Shown here in pieces: positions 1-7,995 of a DNA stretch of 64,000 nucleotides (positions are counted from its first letter, which is position 1; each line of letters opens with the position of its first letter). The DNA lies in the NCBI RefSeq assembly GCF_000373105.1, contig NZ_KB890436.1, positions 43,114 to 107,113 of the forward strand. Reading direction: 5' to 3'. This DNA is from Neolewinella persica DSM 23188. GTDB taxonomy: Bacteria > Bacteroidota > Bacteroidia > Chitinophagales > Saprospiraceae. The notes beneath the pieces are model-generated. The model was not told the DNA's origin and did no database searches. It saw only the letters and a list, made by a program, of their open reading frames with translations. The position numbers and the translations under genes were made by a program.

Positions 1-290
1 CCGGGGAGACCAAGCCACCTAACCCCGGTCGAAGCAAGCTGCGCAGCAGCGAGCGTAGTCCGGGGAGACCAAGCCACCTAACCCCAGACGAAGCAAGCTG
101 CGCAGCAGCAAGCGTAGTCTGGAGACTTCTCCAAGAGATGTCCTACTGATCCTGTAGGGATCGAACCATAGTTATCCCGGACGAAGCAAGCCGCGCAGTG
201 GCGAGCGTAGTCCGGGGAGATTAAATCCACTTAATCCCGGTCGAAGCAAGCCGCGCAGCGGCAAGCATAGTCCGGGGAGTCAAGCCCCAC
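1..290. repeat. Array of four imperfect palindromes upstream of the E1 gene
   Basis: Four copies of a GC-rich imperfect palindrome lie at about 23-65, 82-124, 174-219 and 234-279. Each opens with CCCGG(T/A)CGAAGCAAGC, has a GCGCAG centre and closes with (G/A)AGC(G/A)TAGTCCGGGG, so it can fold into a long hairpin. The first two copies lie in a 59-bp direct repeat and the last two are spaced 60 bp. The stretch has no gene and ends 10 bases before the first start codon, so it may continue upstream of the window. It resembles a REP/BIME array; its role is unknown. Confidence 0.8.
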
Positions 291-300
291 CACTCCAACC

Positions 301-2307
301 ATGCCCGCCACCACCACACTCCCCTCGCTTACCTACACCAAGTACCAAACGAAACCAGCTACCCAGCTGGCCCTCTTCAAACAACTCCTGCGTCCGCGCC
401 TGATCGAAGAGAAAATGCTCAAGCAACTACGCCAGGGCATCATCAGCAAGTGGTTTGCCGGCATCGGCCAGGAAGCCATTAGCGTGGGCTGCACCGCGGC
501 CCTCAACGATGATGAGTACCTCTTCACGATGCACCGAAACCTGGGCGTATTTACCACCCGTAATGTGCCGCTGCCGCAGCTCTTCGCCCAGTGGCAGGGC
601 AAACCCGGCGGGTTCACCGAAGGGCGCGACCGAAGTTTTCACTTCGGCAGCCAGGAGCACAAGATCGTAGGCATGATCTCCCATCTCGGTCCGCAACTCT
701 CGCTGGCAGCAGGCGTTGCCCTGCGGCACAAGCTGATGGGAGAGCGAAAGGTTAGCCTTGCCTTTACCGGCGATGGTGGCACCAGCCAGGGTGAATTTCA
801 CGAAGCACTTAACACGGCGGCGGTATGGAAACTCCCCGTCATCTTCGTGGTGGAAAACAACGGTTGGGGCCTGAGCACACCCGTCAGCGAACAATATGCC
901 TGTAACACCCTGGCCGACCGGGGTGTCGGCTACGGCATGCGCTCCCTGACCATCGACGGGAACAATATCCTTGAGGTCTACGAAACCGTCAGTAAGCTAG
1001 CCGCTGAACTGCGGGAAAACCCCGAGCCAATCCTGCTGGAATGTTTAACCTACAGAGTGCGCGGTCACGAGGAAGCCAGCGGCGTGAAGTACGTACCGCA
1101 AGACGAAATCGAAGCCTGGACGGCCCGCGACCCCCTCAATAATTTTGCGGATCACCTTATTGAAAAAGGATTCCTGACGGCAACAGACCGCAAAGCCCTC
1201 GAAAAAAACATTAAGAAAGAGATCGAGGATGGCCTGAAGGCCGCCGGAGCGATGCCCGAAACGGTGGGGGATGTAGACCGGGAGTTGGCGGCCATGTATG
1301 CTCCTTTAACTTCCACGGCACCTGCGGCCGCGCCCGGAAATGCTTCTACTGAGATGCGCGTCATCGACGCCATCTCCGACGGTCTTCGTGAAGGCATGCG
1401 CGCCCACGATGACCTGGTGCTGATGGGGCAGGACATTGCCGATTACGGCGGCGTCTTCAAAATTACCGACGGTTTCATGGCGGAGTTTGGCGCCGAGCGT
1501 GTCCGCAACACCCCGCTGTGTGAAAGTGCGATCATCGGCATCGGCCTGGGGCTGAGCATCGCTGGCGGCAAGGCGATGGTGGAAATGCAGTTTGGTGACT
1601 TCGTCACCTGCGGCTTCAACCAGATTGTGAACAACCTGGCCAAACTGAACTACCGCTGGGGGCAGAACGCCGACGTTACCGTCCGCCTGCCCGTTGGCGG
1701 TGGCGTAGGAGCCGGCCCCTACCACAGCCAGACGATGGAAGCCTGGTTTACCTCGGTACCCGGTCTGAAAATAGTTTATCCCAGTAACCCGGCCGACGCT
1801 AAAGGCTTACTCACCGCAGCACTGGCCGACCCTAACCCCGTACTCTACTTCGAACACAAAGCCCTGTACCGCTCCCTGAGCGGCCAGGTGCCTGCCGGCT
1901 ACTATACCACGGAAATCGGCAAAGCGGCCATTGCTCGTTCCGGTAACGACCTAAGCATCATCACCTACGGCATGGGCGTACACTGGGCCCTTAAAGCCGT
2001 CGAAGAACTTGGTGTCGATGCTGAGATTATCGACCTGAGGACCCTTGCTCCACTGGACTACGCAGCGATTGCAGCCACGGTTAAGAAAACAAGCCGCGCG
2101 CTTATCCTCCACGAGGCCAGCCTCACCGGTGGCTTCGGCGGTGAGCTCGCCGCCTGGATTGGCGAACACTGCTTTGAAGACCTTGATGCCCCCGTCCGCC
2201 GCCTGGCGGCACTGGATACGCCGGTACCCTTCGCCGCAGCGCTGGAAACGGATTATATGCCGGAGGCACGGTTGCAGGGGGCTTTGGAAGATTTGCTGGC
2301 GTATTGA
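301..2307 (+). CDS. Fused 2-oxoacid dehydrogenase E1 (alpha+beta), branched-chain type
   Basis: Thiamine-diphosphate-dependent E1 component of a 2-oxoacid (probably 2-oxoisovalerate) dehydrogenase complex, which decarboxylates the oxoacid and passes the acyl group to E2. Residues about 25-330 form the alpha half, with the cofactor motif GDGG(157-160)...ENN(185-187). Residues from about 352 form the beta half (MGQDIADYGGVF, then a C-terminal transketolase-like domain). The halves, separate genes in many bacteria, are fused, as is common in Bacteroidota. The interdomain linker A340-P345 is encoded by a copy of the dispersed 18-mer. No E2 or E3 gene is adjacent. The ATG at 301 follows the palindrome array, and no Shine-Dalgarno sequence is obvious. 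Substrate specificity (branched-chain versus pyruvate) is inferred from the alpha sequence only. Confidence 0.93.
   Translation: MPATTTLPSLTYTKYQTKPATQLALFKQLLRPRLIEEKMLKQLRQGIISKWFAGIGQEAISVGCTAALNDDEYLFTMHRNLGVFTTRNVPLPQLFAQWQGKPGGFTEGRDRSFHFGSQEHKIVGMISHLGPQLSLAAGVALRHKLMGERKVSLAFTGDGGTSQGEFHEALNTAAVWKLPVIFVVENNGWGLSTPVSEQYACNTLADRGVGYGMRSLTIDGNNILEVYETVSKLAAELRENPEPILLECLTYRVRGHEEASGVKYVPQDEIEAWTARDPLNNFADHLIEKGFLTATDRKALEKNIKKEIEDGLKAAGAMPETVGDVDRELAAMYAPLTSTAPAAAPGNASTEMRVIDAISDGLREGMRAHDDLVLMGQDIADYGGVFKITDGFMAEFGAERVRNTPLCESAIIGIGLGLSIAGGKAMVEMQFGDFVTCGFNQIVNNLAKLNYRWGQNADVTVRLPVGGGVGAGPYHSQTMEAWFTSVPGLKIVYPSNPADAKGLLTAALADPNPVLYFEHKALYRSLSGQVPAGYYTTEIGKAAIARSGNDLSIITYGMGVHWALKAVEELGVDAEIIDLRTLAPLDYAAIAATVKKTSRALILHEASLTGGFGGELAAWIGEHCFEDLDAPVRRLAALDTPVPFAAALETDYMPEARLQGALEDLLAY
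1317..1334 (-). repeat. Dispersed 18-mer, copy 1 (in E1 linker)
   Basis: 17 of 18 match to the reverse complement of GGCGCGGNCGCAGGTGCA. In the host gene it reads A-P-A-A-A-P at residues 340-345, exactly between the alpha and beta halves. Confidence 0.9.
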
Positions 2308-2313
2308 TCTTTA

Positions 2314-2374
2314 TTGGGTTGAGCGCCTGTGGCGCGATCTTATTTTTAAATCGCGCCACAGGTGCTCAACCCAA
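2314..2374. terminator. Strong hairpin after the E1 gene
   Basis: Two 25-bp arms (2314-2338 and 2350-2374) are complementary except for one position that can pair as G-U, around an AT-rich loop. It starts 7 bases after the E1 stop codon. There is no T-tract after the stem, so it may act as a Rho-independent-like terminator or as a 3'-end stabiliser. A smaller palindrome (GAAGTACT/AGTACTTC, about 2419-2450) follows. Confidence 0.6.
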
Positions 2375-2483
2375 CTTGAATACTCAGAACCGCTGGGTAA
2401 GCTTTTTCTCCGACTTCCTGAAGTACTAAACGACGTGCTTCGCAGTACTTCGTATTCGGCAGCTAACCAGTGTAATCTTTCTT

Positions 2484-2491
2484 TACCTTCG
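2484..2491 (+). promoter_or_regulatory. Possible -7 box of the DUF5606 gene
   Basis: TACCTTCG matches the Bacteroidota -7 consensus TAnnTTTG at 7 of 8 positions and lies 17 bases before the start codon. No clear TTG at -33. Confidence 0.4.
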
Positions 2492-2508
2492 CACAAAATT
2501 TGACAACT

Positions 2509-2913
2509 ATGAAATTAAGCGAAATCCTGGCCGTAAGCGGTCTCCCCGGTCTGTACAAAGTAGTGACCGAACGTAAGGGCGGCCTGATCATTGAAAGCCT
2601 GGCCGACGGTAAGCGTCGTTTTGCTCCGCAACGCAAGCACCAGTTTGCCCCGTTGGAAAGCATGGCTATGTTTACTGACGACGGAGAAGCAGAACCACTG
2701 AGTAAGCTCTTCGCCCGGATGAACGAACAGGCGGAAGATAACCCAGCACCGGAGACCAAGGCAAGTAAAGACGTCATGTTCGAGTACCTCGCCGATGTAC
2801 TTCCGAACTTCGATAAAGAACAAGTTCACGTTTCCGATATCAAGCGCCTGCTGAAGTGGTACCACTTCATTAAGGACAATGATCTGTTTGGGGGCATGGA
2901 GGAAGAAGAGTAG
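2509..2913 (+). CDS. DUF5606 domain protein
   Basis: A 134-residue protein of unknown function belonging to a small conserved Bacteroidota family (DUF5606). The N-terminal half (LSEILAVSGLPGLYKVV...) looks like a compact beta-rich domain and the C-terminal half is helical (KDVMFEYLADVLPNFD, then DIKRLLKWYHFIKDND). It is acidic at the end (EEEE). The ATG at 2509 is preferred to a TTG nine bases upstream because family members begin at MKLSEI. It is a single gene between the E1 hairpin and a long inverted repeat shared with convergent xerD. No catalytic motif is visible. Confidence 0.85.
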   Translation: MKLSEILAVSGLPGLYKVVTERKGGLIIESLADGKRRFAPQRKHQFAPLESMAMFTDDGEAEPLSKLFARMNEQAEDNPAPETKASKDVMFEYLADVLPNFDKEQVHVSDIKRLLKWYHFIKDNDLFGGMEEEE

Positions 2914-2919
2914 TCGAAT

Positions 2920-2967
2920 AGTTCATAGTTCAATAGCCTGTAGCGTCCGACTATTGAACTATGAACT
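2920..2967. terminator. Long inverted repeat between convergent genes
   Basis: A perfect 17-bp arm (2920-2936) pairs with 2951-2967 between the DUF5606 stop codon and the xerD stop codon. It is AT-rich and lacks a T-tract, but its position suggests a bidirectional terminator. Confidence 0.6.
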
Positions 2968-2987
2968 ACTACACTATGAACGCTCAG

Positions 2988-3902
2988 CTACCGCTGATTA
3001 CTAGGGTGAAAGCTCATGATTGTTTCCCGCAGAAAGTCCGTATCCAGGTGGGTATAGATTTCGGTGGTTAGGATGGATTCATGGCCGAGCATCTCCTGCA
3101 CTGCGCGCAGGTCTGCTCCACCCTCGATCAGGTGCGTAGCAAAAGAATGGCGGAAGGTGTGTGGACTCACGTTCTTCTCTATACCGGCTTCTGCGGCATA
3201 TTTTTTGACAGCGGTGAATACGCTGATCCGGCTAAGGCTACCGCCTCTGCGATTCAGGAAAACAAAGTTTTCAGCTTCCGGCTTGATGACGGGCAGCACC
3301 TTGCGAACATACTCGAGGTAAATTTCCACGTGGTGGATGGCTTCGCCGCCGATGGGGACGATGCGTTCTTTGTTGCCCTTACCGGTTACGCGAATGAAGC
3401 CCTGATCGAAATAAAGATTAGTCAGCTTAAGGTCGGTCGCTTCGGAGACGCGGAGGCCACAGGCGTAAAGGGTTTCCAGCAGCGCCCGGTCACGCAGTCC
3501 GTGGTCATAACTAAGGTCGATGACGCCGAGCAGATCGCGGACCTCCTGATAGGTAAGTACCTCCGGGATTTTACGCCCCAGCTTAGGGGCTTTTAGCAGC
3601 TCAGTGGGGTCGGAGGGGATGATCTTTTCGTCGAGCAGATAACCAAAAAAGGTCTTCAGGGCGGAGATGAGCCGGGCCTGCGAACGCGGGCCGAGGCCGA
3701 GTTCTGCCAGGTATTGGATGAAATCATCGAGGTGGAAGCGTTCGATCCGGTCGGGGTTCATTTCCCAGCCACGCAGGTCCAGGTACGCCGGTAATTTCTC
3801 CAGGTCAGAGCGATAGGCCGACAGCGTATGGTCGGAGTAGCCCCGGTTTAGTTTTAGGTAGGCGGCGAAGGTGGTGAAGTTTGTCTTCCAGGCGGAGTTC
3901 AT
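2988..3902 (-). CDS. xerD: Tyrosine recombinase XerD
   Basis: Site-specific tyrosine recombinase of 304 residues, the usual Xer length; it would resolve chromosome dimers at dif with FtsK and a XerC partner. The N-terminal SAM-like core-binding domain spans about 1-90 and the catalytic domain 115-300. Catalytic residues are visible: R151 (ACGLRVSE), K175 (TGKGNK), H248 and R251 (PHTFRH), H274 (LGHES) and nucleophile Y283 (TEIYTH). The start MNSAWKT at 3902 is chosen because the frame upstream is repeat DNA. XerD rather than XerC is judged from overall likeness and is less certain. The gene is convergent with the DUF5606 gene. Confidence 0.9.
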   Translation of the reverse strand: MNSAWKTNFTTFAAYLKLNRGYSDHTLSAYRSDLEKLPAYLDLRGWEMNPDRIERFHLDDFIQYLAELGLGPRSQARLISALKTFFGYLLDEKIIPSDPTELLKAPKLGRKIPEVLTYQEVRDLLGVIDLSYDHGLRDRALLETLYACGLRVSEATDLKLTNLYFDQGFIRVTGKGNKERIVPIGGEAIHHVEIYLEYVRKVLPVIKPEAENFVFLNRRGGSLSRISVFTAVKKYAAEAGIEKNVSPHTFRHSFATHLIEGGADLRAVQEMLGHESILTTEIYTHLDTDFLRETIMSFHPSNQR

Positions 3903-3942
3903 TGTGGGCAAGATACGGGTTTTGGGGAGCTGGAGAGAGTTT

Positions 3943-4041
3943 TCGAGTTGGTGAGTCACTGAGTTGCTACCGCAAGTACCGCTCACTTTGCTGCGCACGT
4001 TCGCCCGGGAAACGTGTACCTCCCGCTTTAGCCGGATAGGT
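3943..4041. repeat. REP-like element, copy A (partial)
   Basis: It carries the family words GTGAGTCACTGAG, TACCGCAAGTACCGCTCACT, and GCTGCGC followed by GTTCGCCCGG, but only one half of the palindrome. It fills the whole gap between the xerD start and the stop codon of the HAD phosphatase gene. Confidence 0.65.
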
Positions 4042-4722
4042 CTAAAGCAACAAGGAAAAGCCGCTCGCAGAGCGTTCAAGTGTCAATCCCCGAAAATTGC
4101 CCCGAAAATCAGCCACCTCCAACTCCGAAAATTCCGGCTCAGTATGCGTAGTAGTTAGTATGACCACCGGGCAACCTGCATTATTGGCTGCCTTAGCACC
4201 CGTCACCGAATCCTCGAAGATGATGCAATCTTTCAGATCGACGCCAAGGGCGTCGGCACCCTGTTGGAAAACCTCCGGATGAGGCTTTCCCTGAGTGACC
4301 ATGCCAGAATGTACAATGTGTCCCATCAACTCCCGGATGCCGAGTTTGTCGATGACAAAAAAAGCATTCTCCTCCGGCCCGGCGGTGCCAATGGCCATGG
4401 GGATACCCAGCGCATGGGCCTGCCGGATAAAATCGAGGGTACCGGGTACGATGTTGGCAGCGAAGTCAGCGGCGAAGATCTCGCGGTAGGCTGCTTCCTT
4501 GTCCCACGCAATCTGCGTCCGTTCTTCGTGGGTGAACCGGTCTCCGAAGAGCCGTTCCAGTATCTCCAGGTTCACGCCGTGGATTTCTTCTTTGACACGT
4601 TCGAGGCTGTACTCCAACCCCAATTCCGCCAGCTTCCGCTGCCAGGCACGGTGATGTACCATCATGTTGTCGACCAGGGTGCCGTCGAGGTCGAAGAGGA
4701 GGGCTTGGCAGTTTATGGTCAT
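4042..4722 (-). CDS. HAD-superfamily phosphatase, beta-phosphoglucomutase-like
   Basis: A 226-residue HAD subfamily IA hydrolase, probably a sugar-phosphate phosphatase or phosphoglucomutase-like enzyme in the cytoplasm. Motif I is FDLDGTLVD with nucleophile D11 and acid D13. A helical cap follows (about 17-85). Motif II is near IGTAG, and motifs III/IV are K followed by IIFEDSVTGAKAA. The C-terminal dozen residues (LTLERSASGFSLLL) are atypical and abut the REP-like element, so the end may have been altered by repeat DNA. The region upstream has TAAATTCG, a near match to the -7 box. The substrate cannot be predicted. Confidence 0.87.
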   Translation of the reverse strand: MTINCQALLFDLDGTLVDNMMVHHRAWQRKLAELGLEYSLERVKEEIHGVNLEILERLFGDRFTHEERTQIAWDKEAAYREIFAADFAANIVPGTLDFIRQAHALGIPMAIGTAGPEENAFFVIDKLGIRELMGHIVHSGMVTQGKPHPEVFQQGADALGVDLKDCIIFEDSVTGAKAANNAGCPVVILTTTHTEPEFSELEVADFRGNFRGLTLERSASGFSLLL

Positions 4723-4770
4723 AATTGGTCTGTTGGTCTGTTGGGGCGAATTTAGACTTTTTGGCGGGGA

Positions 4771-4916
4771 GTGAGTTGGTGAATTGGCGAGTCACTGAGT
4801 GGCTGCCGCTGTTACCACTCACTTCACTGCGCTTGTTCGCCCGGGTGAGCAAGCGCAGCGCGGCGAACGGCACTTGCGGTAGCTACTCAGTGGCTCACTC
4901 CTTCGTCAACTCACTA
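4771..4916. repeat. REP-like element, copy B (complete)
   Basis: A complete palindromic element between the divergent HAD gene and the M1 peptidase gene. Arms include GAGTCACTGAGTGGCTGCC / GGTAGCTACTCAGTGGCTC, and a central stem GCGCTTGTTCGCCC / GAGCAAGCGCAGCG. Together with the 18-mer at 4917-4934 it occupies most of this 327-bp gap. About 115 bases remain before the peptidase start, with no further gene. Confidence 0.75.
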
Positions 4917-4934
4917 TGCACCTGCGTCCCCGCC
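4917..4934 (-). repeat. Dispersed 18-mer, copy 2
   Basis: TGCACCTGCGTCCCCGCC, one mismatch to consensus, directly abutting REP-like copy B, 115 bases before the M1 peptidase start. Confidence 0.85.
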
Positions 4935-5049
4935 AAAAGTCACTCAACCGCCATCCGAACATAAATTTATCTTATCCGTTAGCGCCAATGCAACATTCTT
5001 GCCACAACAAGCGTCCTTTAAGCTGACCTTACCACTACTCAACAACTCT

Positions 5050-7683
5050 ATGCGTAATCTTTTGCCCCTGTTCAGCCTGCTCGTAACCTTGCTTACCTTC
5101 GGTTGTAACACCCCCAAACCAACGATGGCCGAAGCGCCCATCGTGATGGAAGTCCGCGACCTGGACACGATGACCGTTACCCCTGAAGTGAACGGGGTGA
5201 TCGAAACGGAAAACATCGTAGTTGAACCGGAAACCCCCAACGAACGCCCGGTCTACCACCCGGCCTACACCCGTACCCATGACCTTATCCATACGCGCCT
5301 CGACCTTCGGTTCGACTGGGAAAAAGAAATGGTGATCGGTAAGGCTACGCTGACCCTGGCCCCCATTTTCGAACCCAGCCGCCTGCTTGTCCTCGACGCC
5401 AAGAACTTCGAGTTCAAAAGCATTAAGATGGCTAACAGTACTGGCCGGGGCCTTGTCTACGACTATTCTGAGGATAAGCAACAGATAACCATTGCGCTGG
5501 ACAAGAAGTACCAGCGTGGTGAGGAATACACCATTGAGCTCGACTACACGGCCATTCCTGCCCAGAGCGGTGGCAGTGCAGCGATCACCTCTGACAAAGG
5601 CCTGTTCTTCATTAACCCACGCGGCGAAGAAGGTGATAAGCCTATGCAGATATGGACGCAGGGTGAGACGGAGAACAACAGCCGCTGGTTCCCCACCATT
5701 GATAAGCCCAACGAGCGGACCACGCAGGAGATGTACGTGACGGTGCAGGACAAATTTGTCACGCTGTCTAACGGCGCGCTGACGAAGCAGACCAAAAACA
5801 GCGACGGTACCCGCACCGATTACTGGAAGATGGACCAGCCGCACGCTCCCTACCTCTTCGCCCTTATTGTCGGCGATTTCGATGTAGTGGAAGACGAGAA
5901 ATGGAACGGCAAACCCGTCAATTACTACATGGAAAAAGGCTGGAAAGACCACGCCAAGTCGATCTACCCCCACACCCGGGAAATGCTGAGCTTCTTTAGC
6001 GAGGTGACCGGCGTAACCTACCCCTGGCCGAAGTATAGCCAGGTGGCCGTGCGCGATTATGTGTCTGGTGCCATGGAAAACACCACCGCTGTCATCTTTG
6101 GCGAATTCATGCACGGCACTGACCGCAGCCTGATCGACGTAGAGCAGAACGAGAAGATCGTCGCCCACGAAATGTTCCACCACTGGTTTGGCGATTACGT
6201 CACTTGTGAAAGCTGGAGTAACCTGACCCTGAACGAAGGCTTCGCCAACTACAGCGAATACCTGTGGATGGAGAAAAAGCACGGCCGCGACGCTGCCGAC
6301 GCGCACATGCTGGATGAACGCAGCGGCTATTTTGGTTCCGTTCGCCGGGGTGCTCCTCACGAGTTGATCTGGTACGACTACGACGACAAAGAAGAAATGT
6401 TCGACGCCCACAGCTACAACAAAGGTGGAGCAGTACTGCACATGCTGCGCGGTTACCTGGGGGATGATGCCTTCTTCGCCAGCCTCAAGAAATACCTGAC
6501 GGACAACCAGTACTCCGCAGTAGAAGTCGACGAACTCCGCATGGCCTTCGAAGACACTACGGGCGAAGACCTCAAGTGGTTTTTCAACCAGTGGTACCTC
6601 AGCGCCGGCCACCCAGCCTTGTCGCTTACCACCGACTACGCTGACGGCAATATTATGTTGACCGTAGAGCAAACACAAAGCACGGACGATAATGTCCCAG
6701 CCATTTTCCGCCTCCCAACGCAAGTGGCCATCTTCTCTAATGGCAGCACTACGCCGAAGATGATGGACATTGTCGTTGACGAGCGCAAGCAGACCTTTAC
6801 CTTCCCTTCCACCGTGAAGCCAGACGTAGTGGTCTTTGACCCCCAGCACTACCTGTTAGCTACCTACGATTACACCAAAACGGCGGAAGAACTCGCTGCC
6901 CAGTTCAAAGGTGCGCCGACGGTTGTTGACCGTATTCTGGTGCTGCAGCGCCTGGCTGGTAAAGACGCCAGCGAAGTTAAAACGATGACCGTTACGGCCG
7001 CACTTTCCGATCCTTACCACCAAGTAAGAGGACGTGCCCTCCAGCTCGCAGGCGAAGACCCAACGGCGGAACAGTTCTCCAAGGTCCGGGGACTGGCCAA
7101 GAATGACCCGCACTCTGAAGTACGGGCCCTGGCCATCCAGTTCCTTGCGGAGATGGAGGAAGCTGAAATCGCCGATATCGCTACAATGGCCCTCGATGCG
7201 CGTCCGTTCCCGGTAGTAGCTGCAGGACTGCAGGCATTGGTAATGGCAGATAAGGAAGCAGCTTTGAAGGCAGCCACTAAGCTGGAGGATATCGATAATG
7301 GTGACATCTCCGCTGCCCTGGCGGCCATTTATTCAGAATCTGGCGACGTTAGTAAGCTTCCTTACCTGGAAAAGCAATTGGCTAAGGCGGATGGCTTTCC
7401 TGCCATCGAACTTTTCGACGGTTACCGCAAACTGGTGGCGGTAGGCAGCCCGGAAGTGATGAAAGCCGGCATCGATAAGCTCAAGAATATTGGCATGACG
7501 CAAACGGGTAGCCCCTGGCGCCGCCTGGCAGCTACCAAGGCCATCCACGAAATGCGCGAAGAACTGAAAGCTTCGGGTGCGGATGCTGCCAAGGTGACCA
7601 TGCTGAAGACCATCATTGATGGGATCAAGGCGGCGGAGACGGTGCCTGATCTGGTACAGATCTATGAGCAGTACGGGAATTAG
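5050..7683 (+). CDS. M1 family aminopeptidase, lipoprotein
   Basis: Zinc aminopeptidase of the M1 family, 877 residues, probably in the cell envelope. The start at 5050 gives a lipoprotein signal (LLVTLLTFGC), which the in-frame TTG upstream would spoil. An N-terminal beta domain (about 60-250) is followed by the exopeptidase signature GAMEN at 340-344 and the zinc motif HEMFHH from 373 (H373, E374, H377) with third ligand E396. The last 200 residues are helical and repetitive (EQFSKVRGLAKNDPHSEVRALAIQFLAEM), like HEAT repeats. It stands alone between repeat elements. Its role is probably peptide scavenging. Confidence 0.93.
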   Translation: MRNLLPLFSLLVTLLTFGCNTPKPTMAEAPIVMEVRDLDTMTVTPEVNGVIETENIVVEPETPNERPVYHPAYTRTHDLIHTRLDLRFDWEKEMVIGKATLTLAPIFEPSRLLVLDAKNFEFKSIKMANSTGRGLVYDYSEDKQQITIALDKKYQRGEEYTIELDYTAIPAQSGGSAAITSDKGLFFINPRGEEGDKPMQIWTQGETENNSRWFPTIDKPNERTTQEMYVTVQDKFVTLSNGALTKQTKNSDGTRTDYWKMDQPHAPYLFALIVGDFDVVEDEKWNGKPVNYYMEKGWKDHAKSIYPHTREMLSFFSEVTGVTYPWPKYSQVAVRDYVSGAMENTTAVIFGEFMHGTDRSLIDVEQNEKIVAHEMFHHWFGDYVTCESWSNLTLNEGFANYSEYLWMEKKHGRDAADAHMLDERSGYFGSVRRGAPHELIWYDYDDKEEMFDAHSYNKGGAVLHMLRGYLGDDAFFASLKKYLTDNQYSAVEVDELRMAFEDTTGEDLKWFFNQWYLSAGHPALSLTTDYADGNIMLTVEQTQSTDDNVPAIFRLPTQVAIFSNGSTTPKMMDIVVDERKQTFTFPSTVKPDVVVFDPQHYLLATYDYTKTAEELAAQFKGAPTVVDRILVLQRLAGKDASEVKTMTVTAALSDPYHQVRGRALQLAGEDPTAEQFSKVRGLAKNDPHSEVRALAIQFLAEMEEAEIADIATMALDARPFPVVAAGLQALVMADKEAALKAATKLEDIDNGDISAALAAIYSESGDVSKLPYLEKQLAKADGFPAIELFDGYRKLVAVGSPEVMKAGIDKLKNIGMTQTGSPWRRLAATKAIHEMREELKASGADAAKVTMLKTIIDGIKAAETVPDLVQIYEQYGN

Positions 7684-7694
7684 AGCATTAGCGA

Positions 7695-7800
7695 TTGATG
7701 GAATGAGAGAATGGCTACCGCAGTTGTCGTTCGCAACGCTGCGCTTGCTCACCTTTGACGAACAAGCGCAACGCAGTGAGTGGCGGCAGCGGTAGCCATT
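7695..7800. repeat. REP-like element, copy C
   Basis: A palindrome downstream of the M1 peptidase: AATGGCTACCGCAG...TGCGCTTGCTCACC / GAACAAGCGCAACGC...GCGGTAGCCATT. The 312-bp gap 7684-7995 contains only this element, an 18-mer and a terminator-like hairpin. Confidence 0.75.
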
Positions 7801-7833
7801 CCAGCATTATTTTATTCTCCTATTCACTTCTCA

Positions 7834-7851
7834 GGCGCGGCCGCAGGTGCA
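7834..7851 (+). repeat. Dispersed 18-mer, copy 3
   Basis: Perfect GGCGCGGCCGCAGGTGCA in intergenic DNA between REP-like copy C and the outer-membrane protein gene. Confidence 0.9.
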
Positions 7852-7953
7852 ATAATAGTTAGTCAAGTAGTCGATGGCTCCGCGACAATTGATTTAATAC
7901 CGGGTTAACAGACTATTCCCCGGTGACCAACGTTACAATTACCAGTCTTAACC

Positions 7954-7992
7954 AGCGCGACGATTCCTATTAATCGTCGCGCTACCTTTTTT
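7954..7992 (+). terminator. Intrinsic terminator just before a start codon
   Basis: A perfect 12-bp stem (7954-7965 with 7972-7983, AGCGCGACGATT) with a 6-base loop, followed by ACC and a run of six T. It is the only textbook Rho-independent terminator in the window, and it ends four bases before the ATG of the next gene. It could end an upstream leader transcript or act as an attenuator. Confidence 0.7.
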
Positions 7993-7995
7993 CAT

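Noticed and set aside
1-290. Repeats could be a CRISPR array
   Set aside because: Units are long palindromes with no unique spacers, and no cas gene is near. The same holds for 13819-14064.
5035-6849. Long minus-strand open frame (604 codons) inside the M1 peptidase gene
   Set aside because: Antisense shadow of a GC-rich gene; product has no recognisable domain and the plus-strand frame has a zinc motif and signal peptide.
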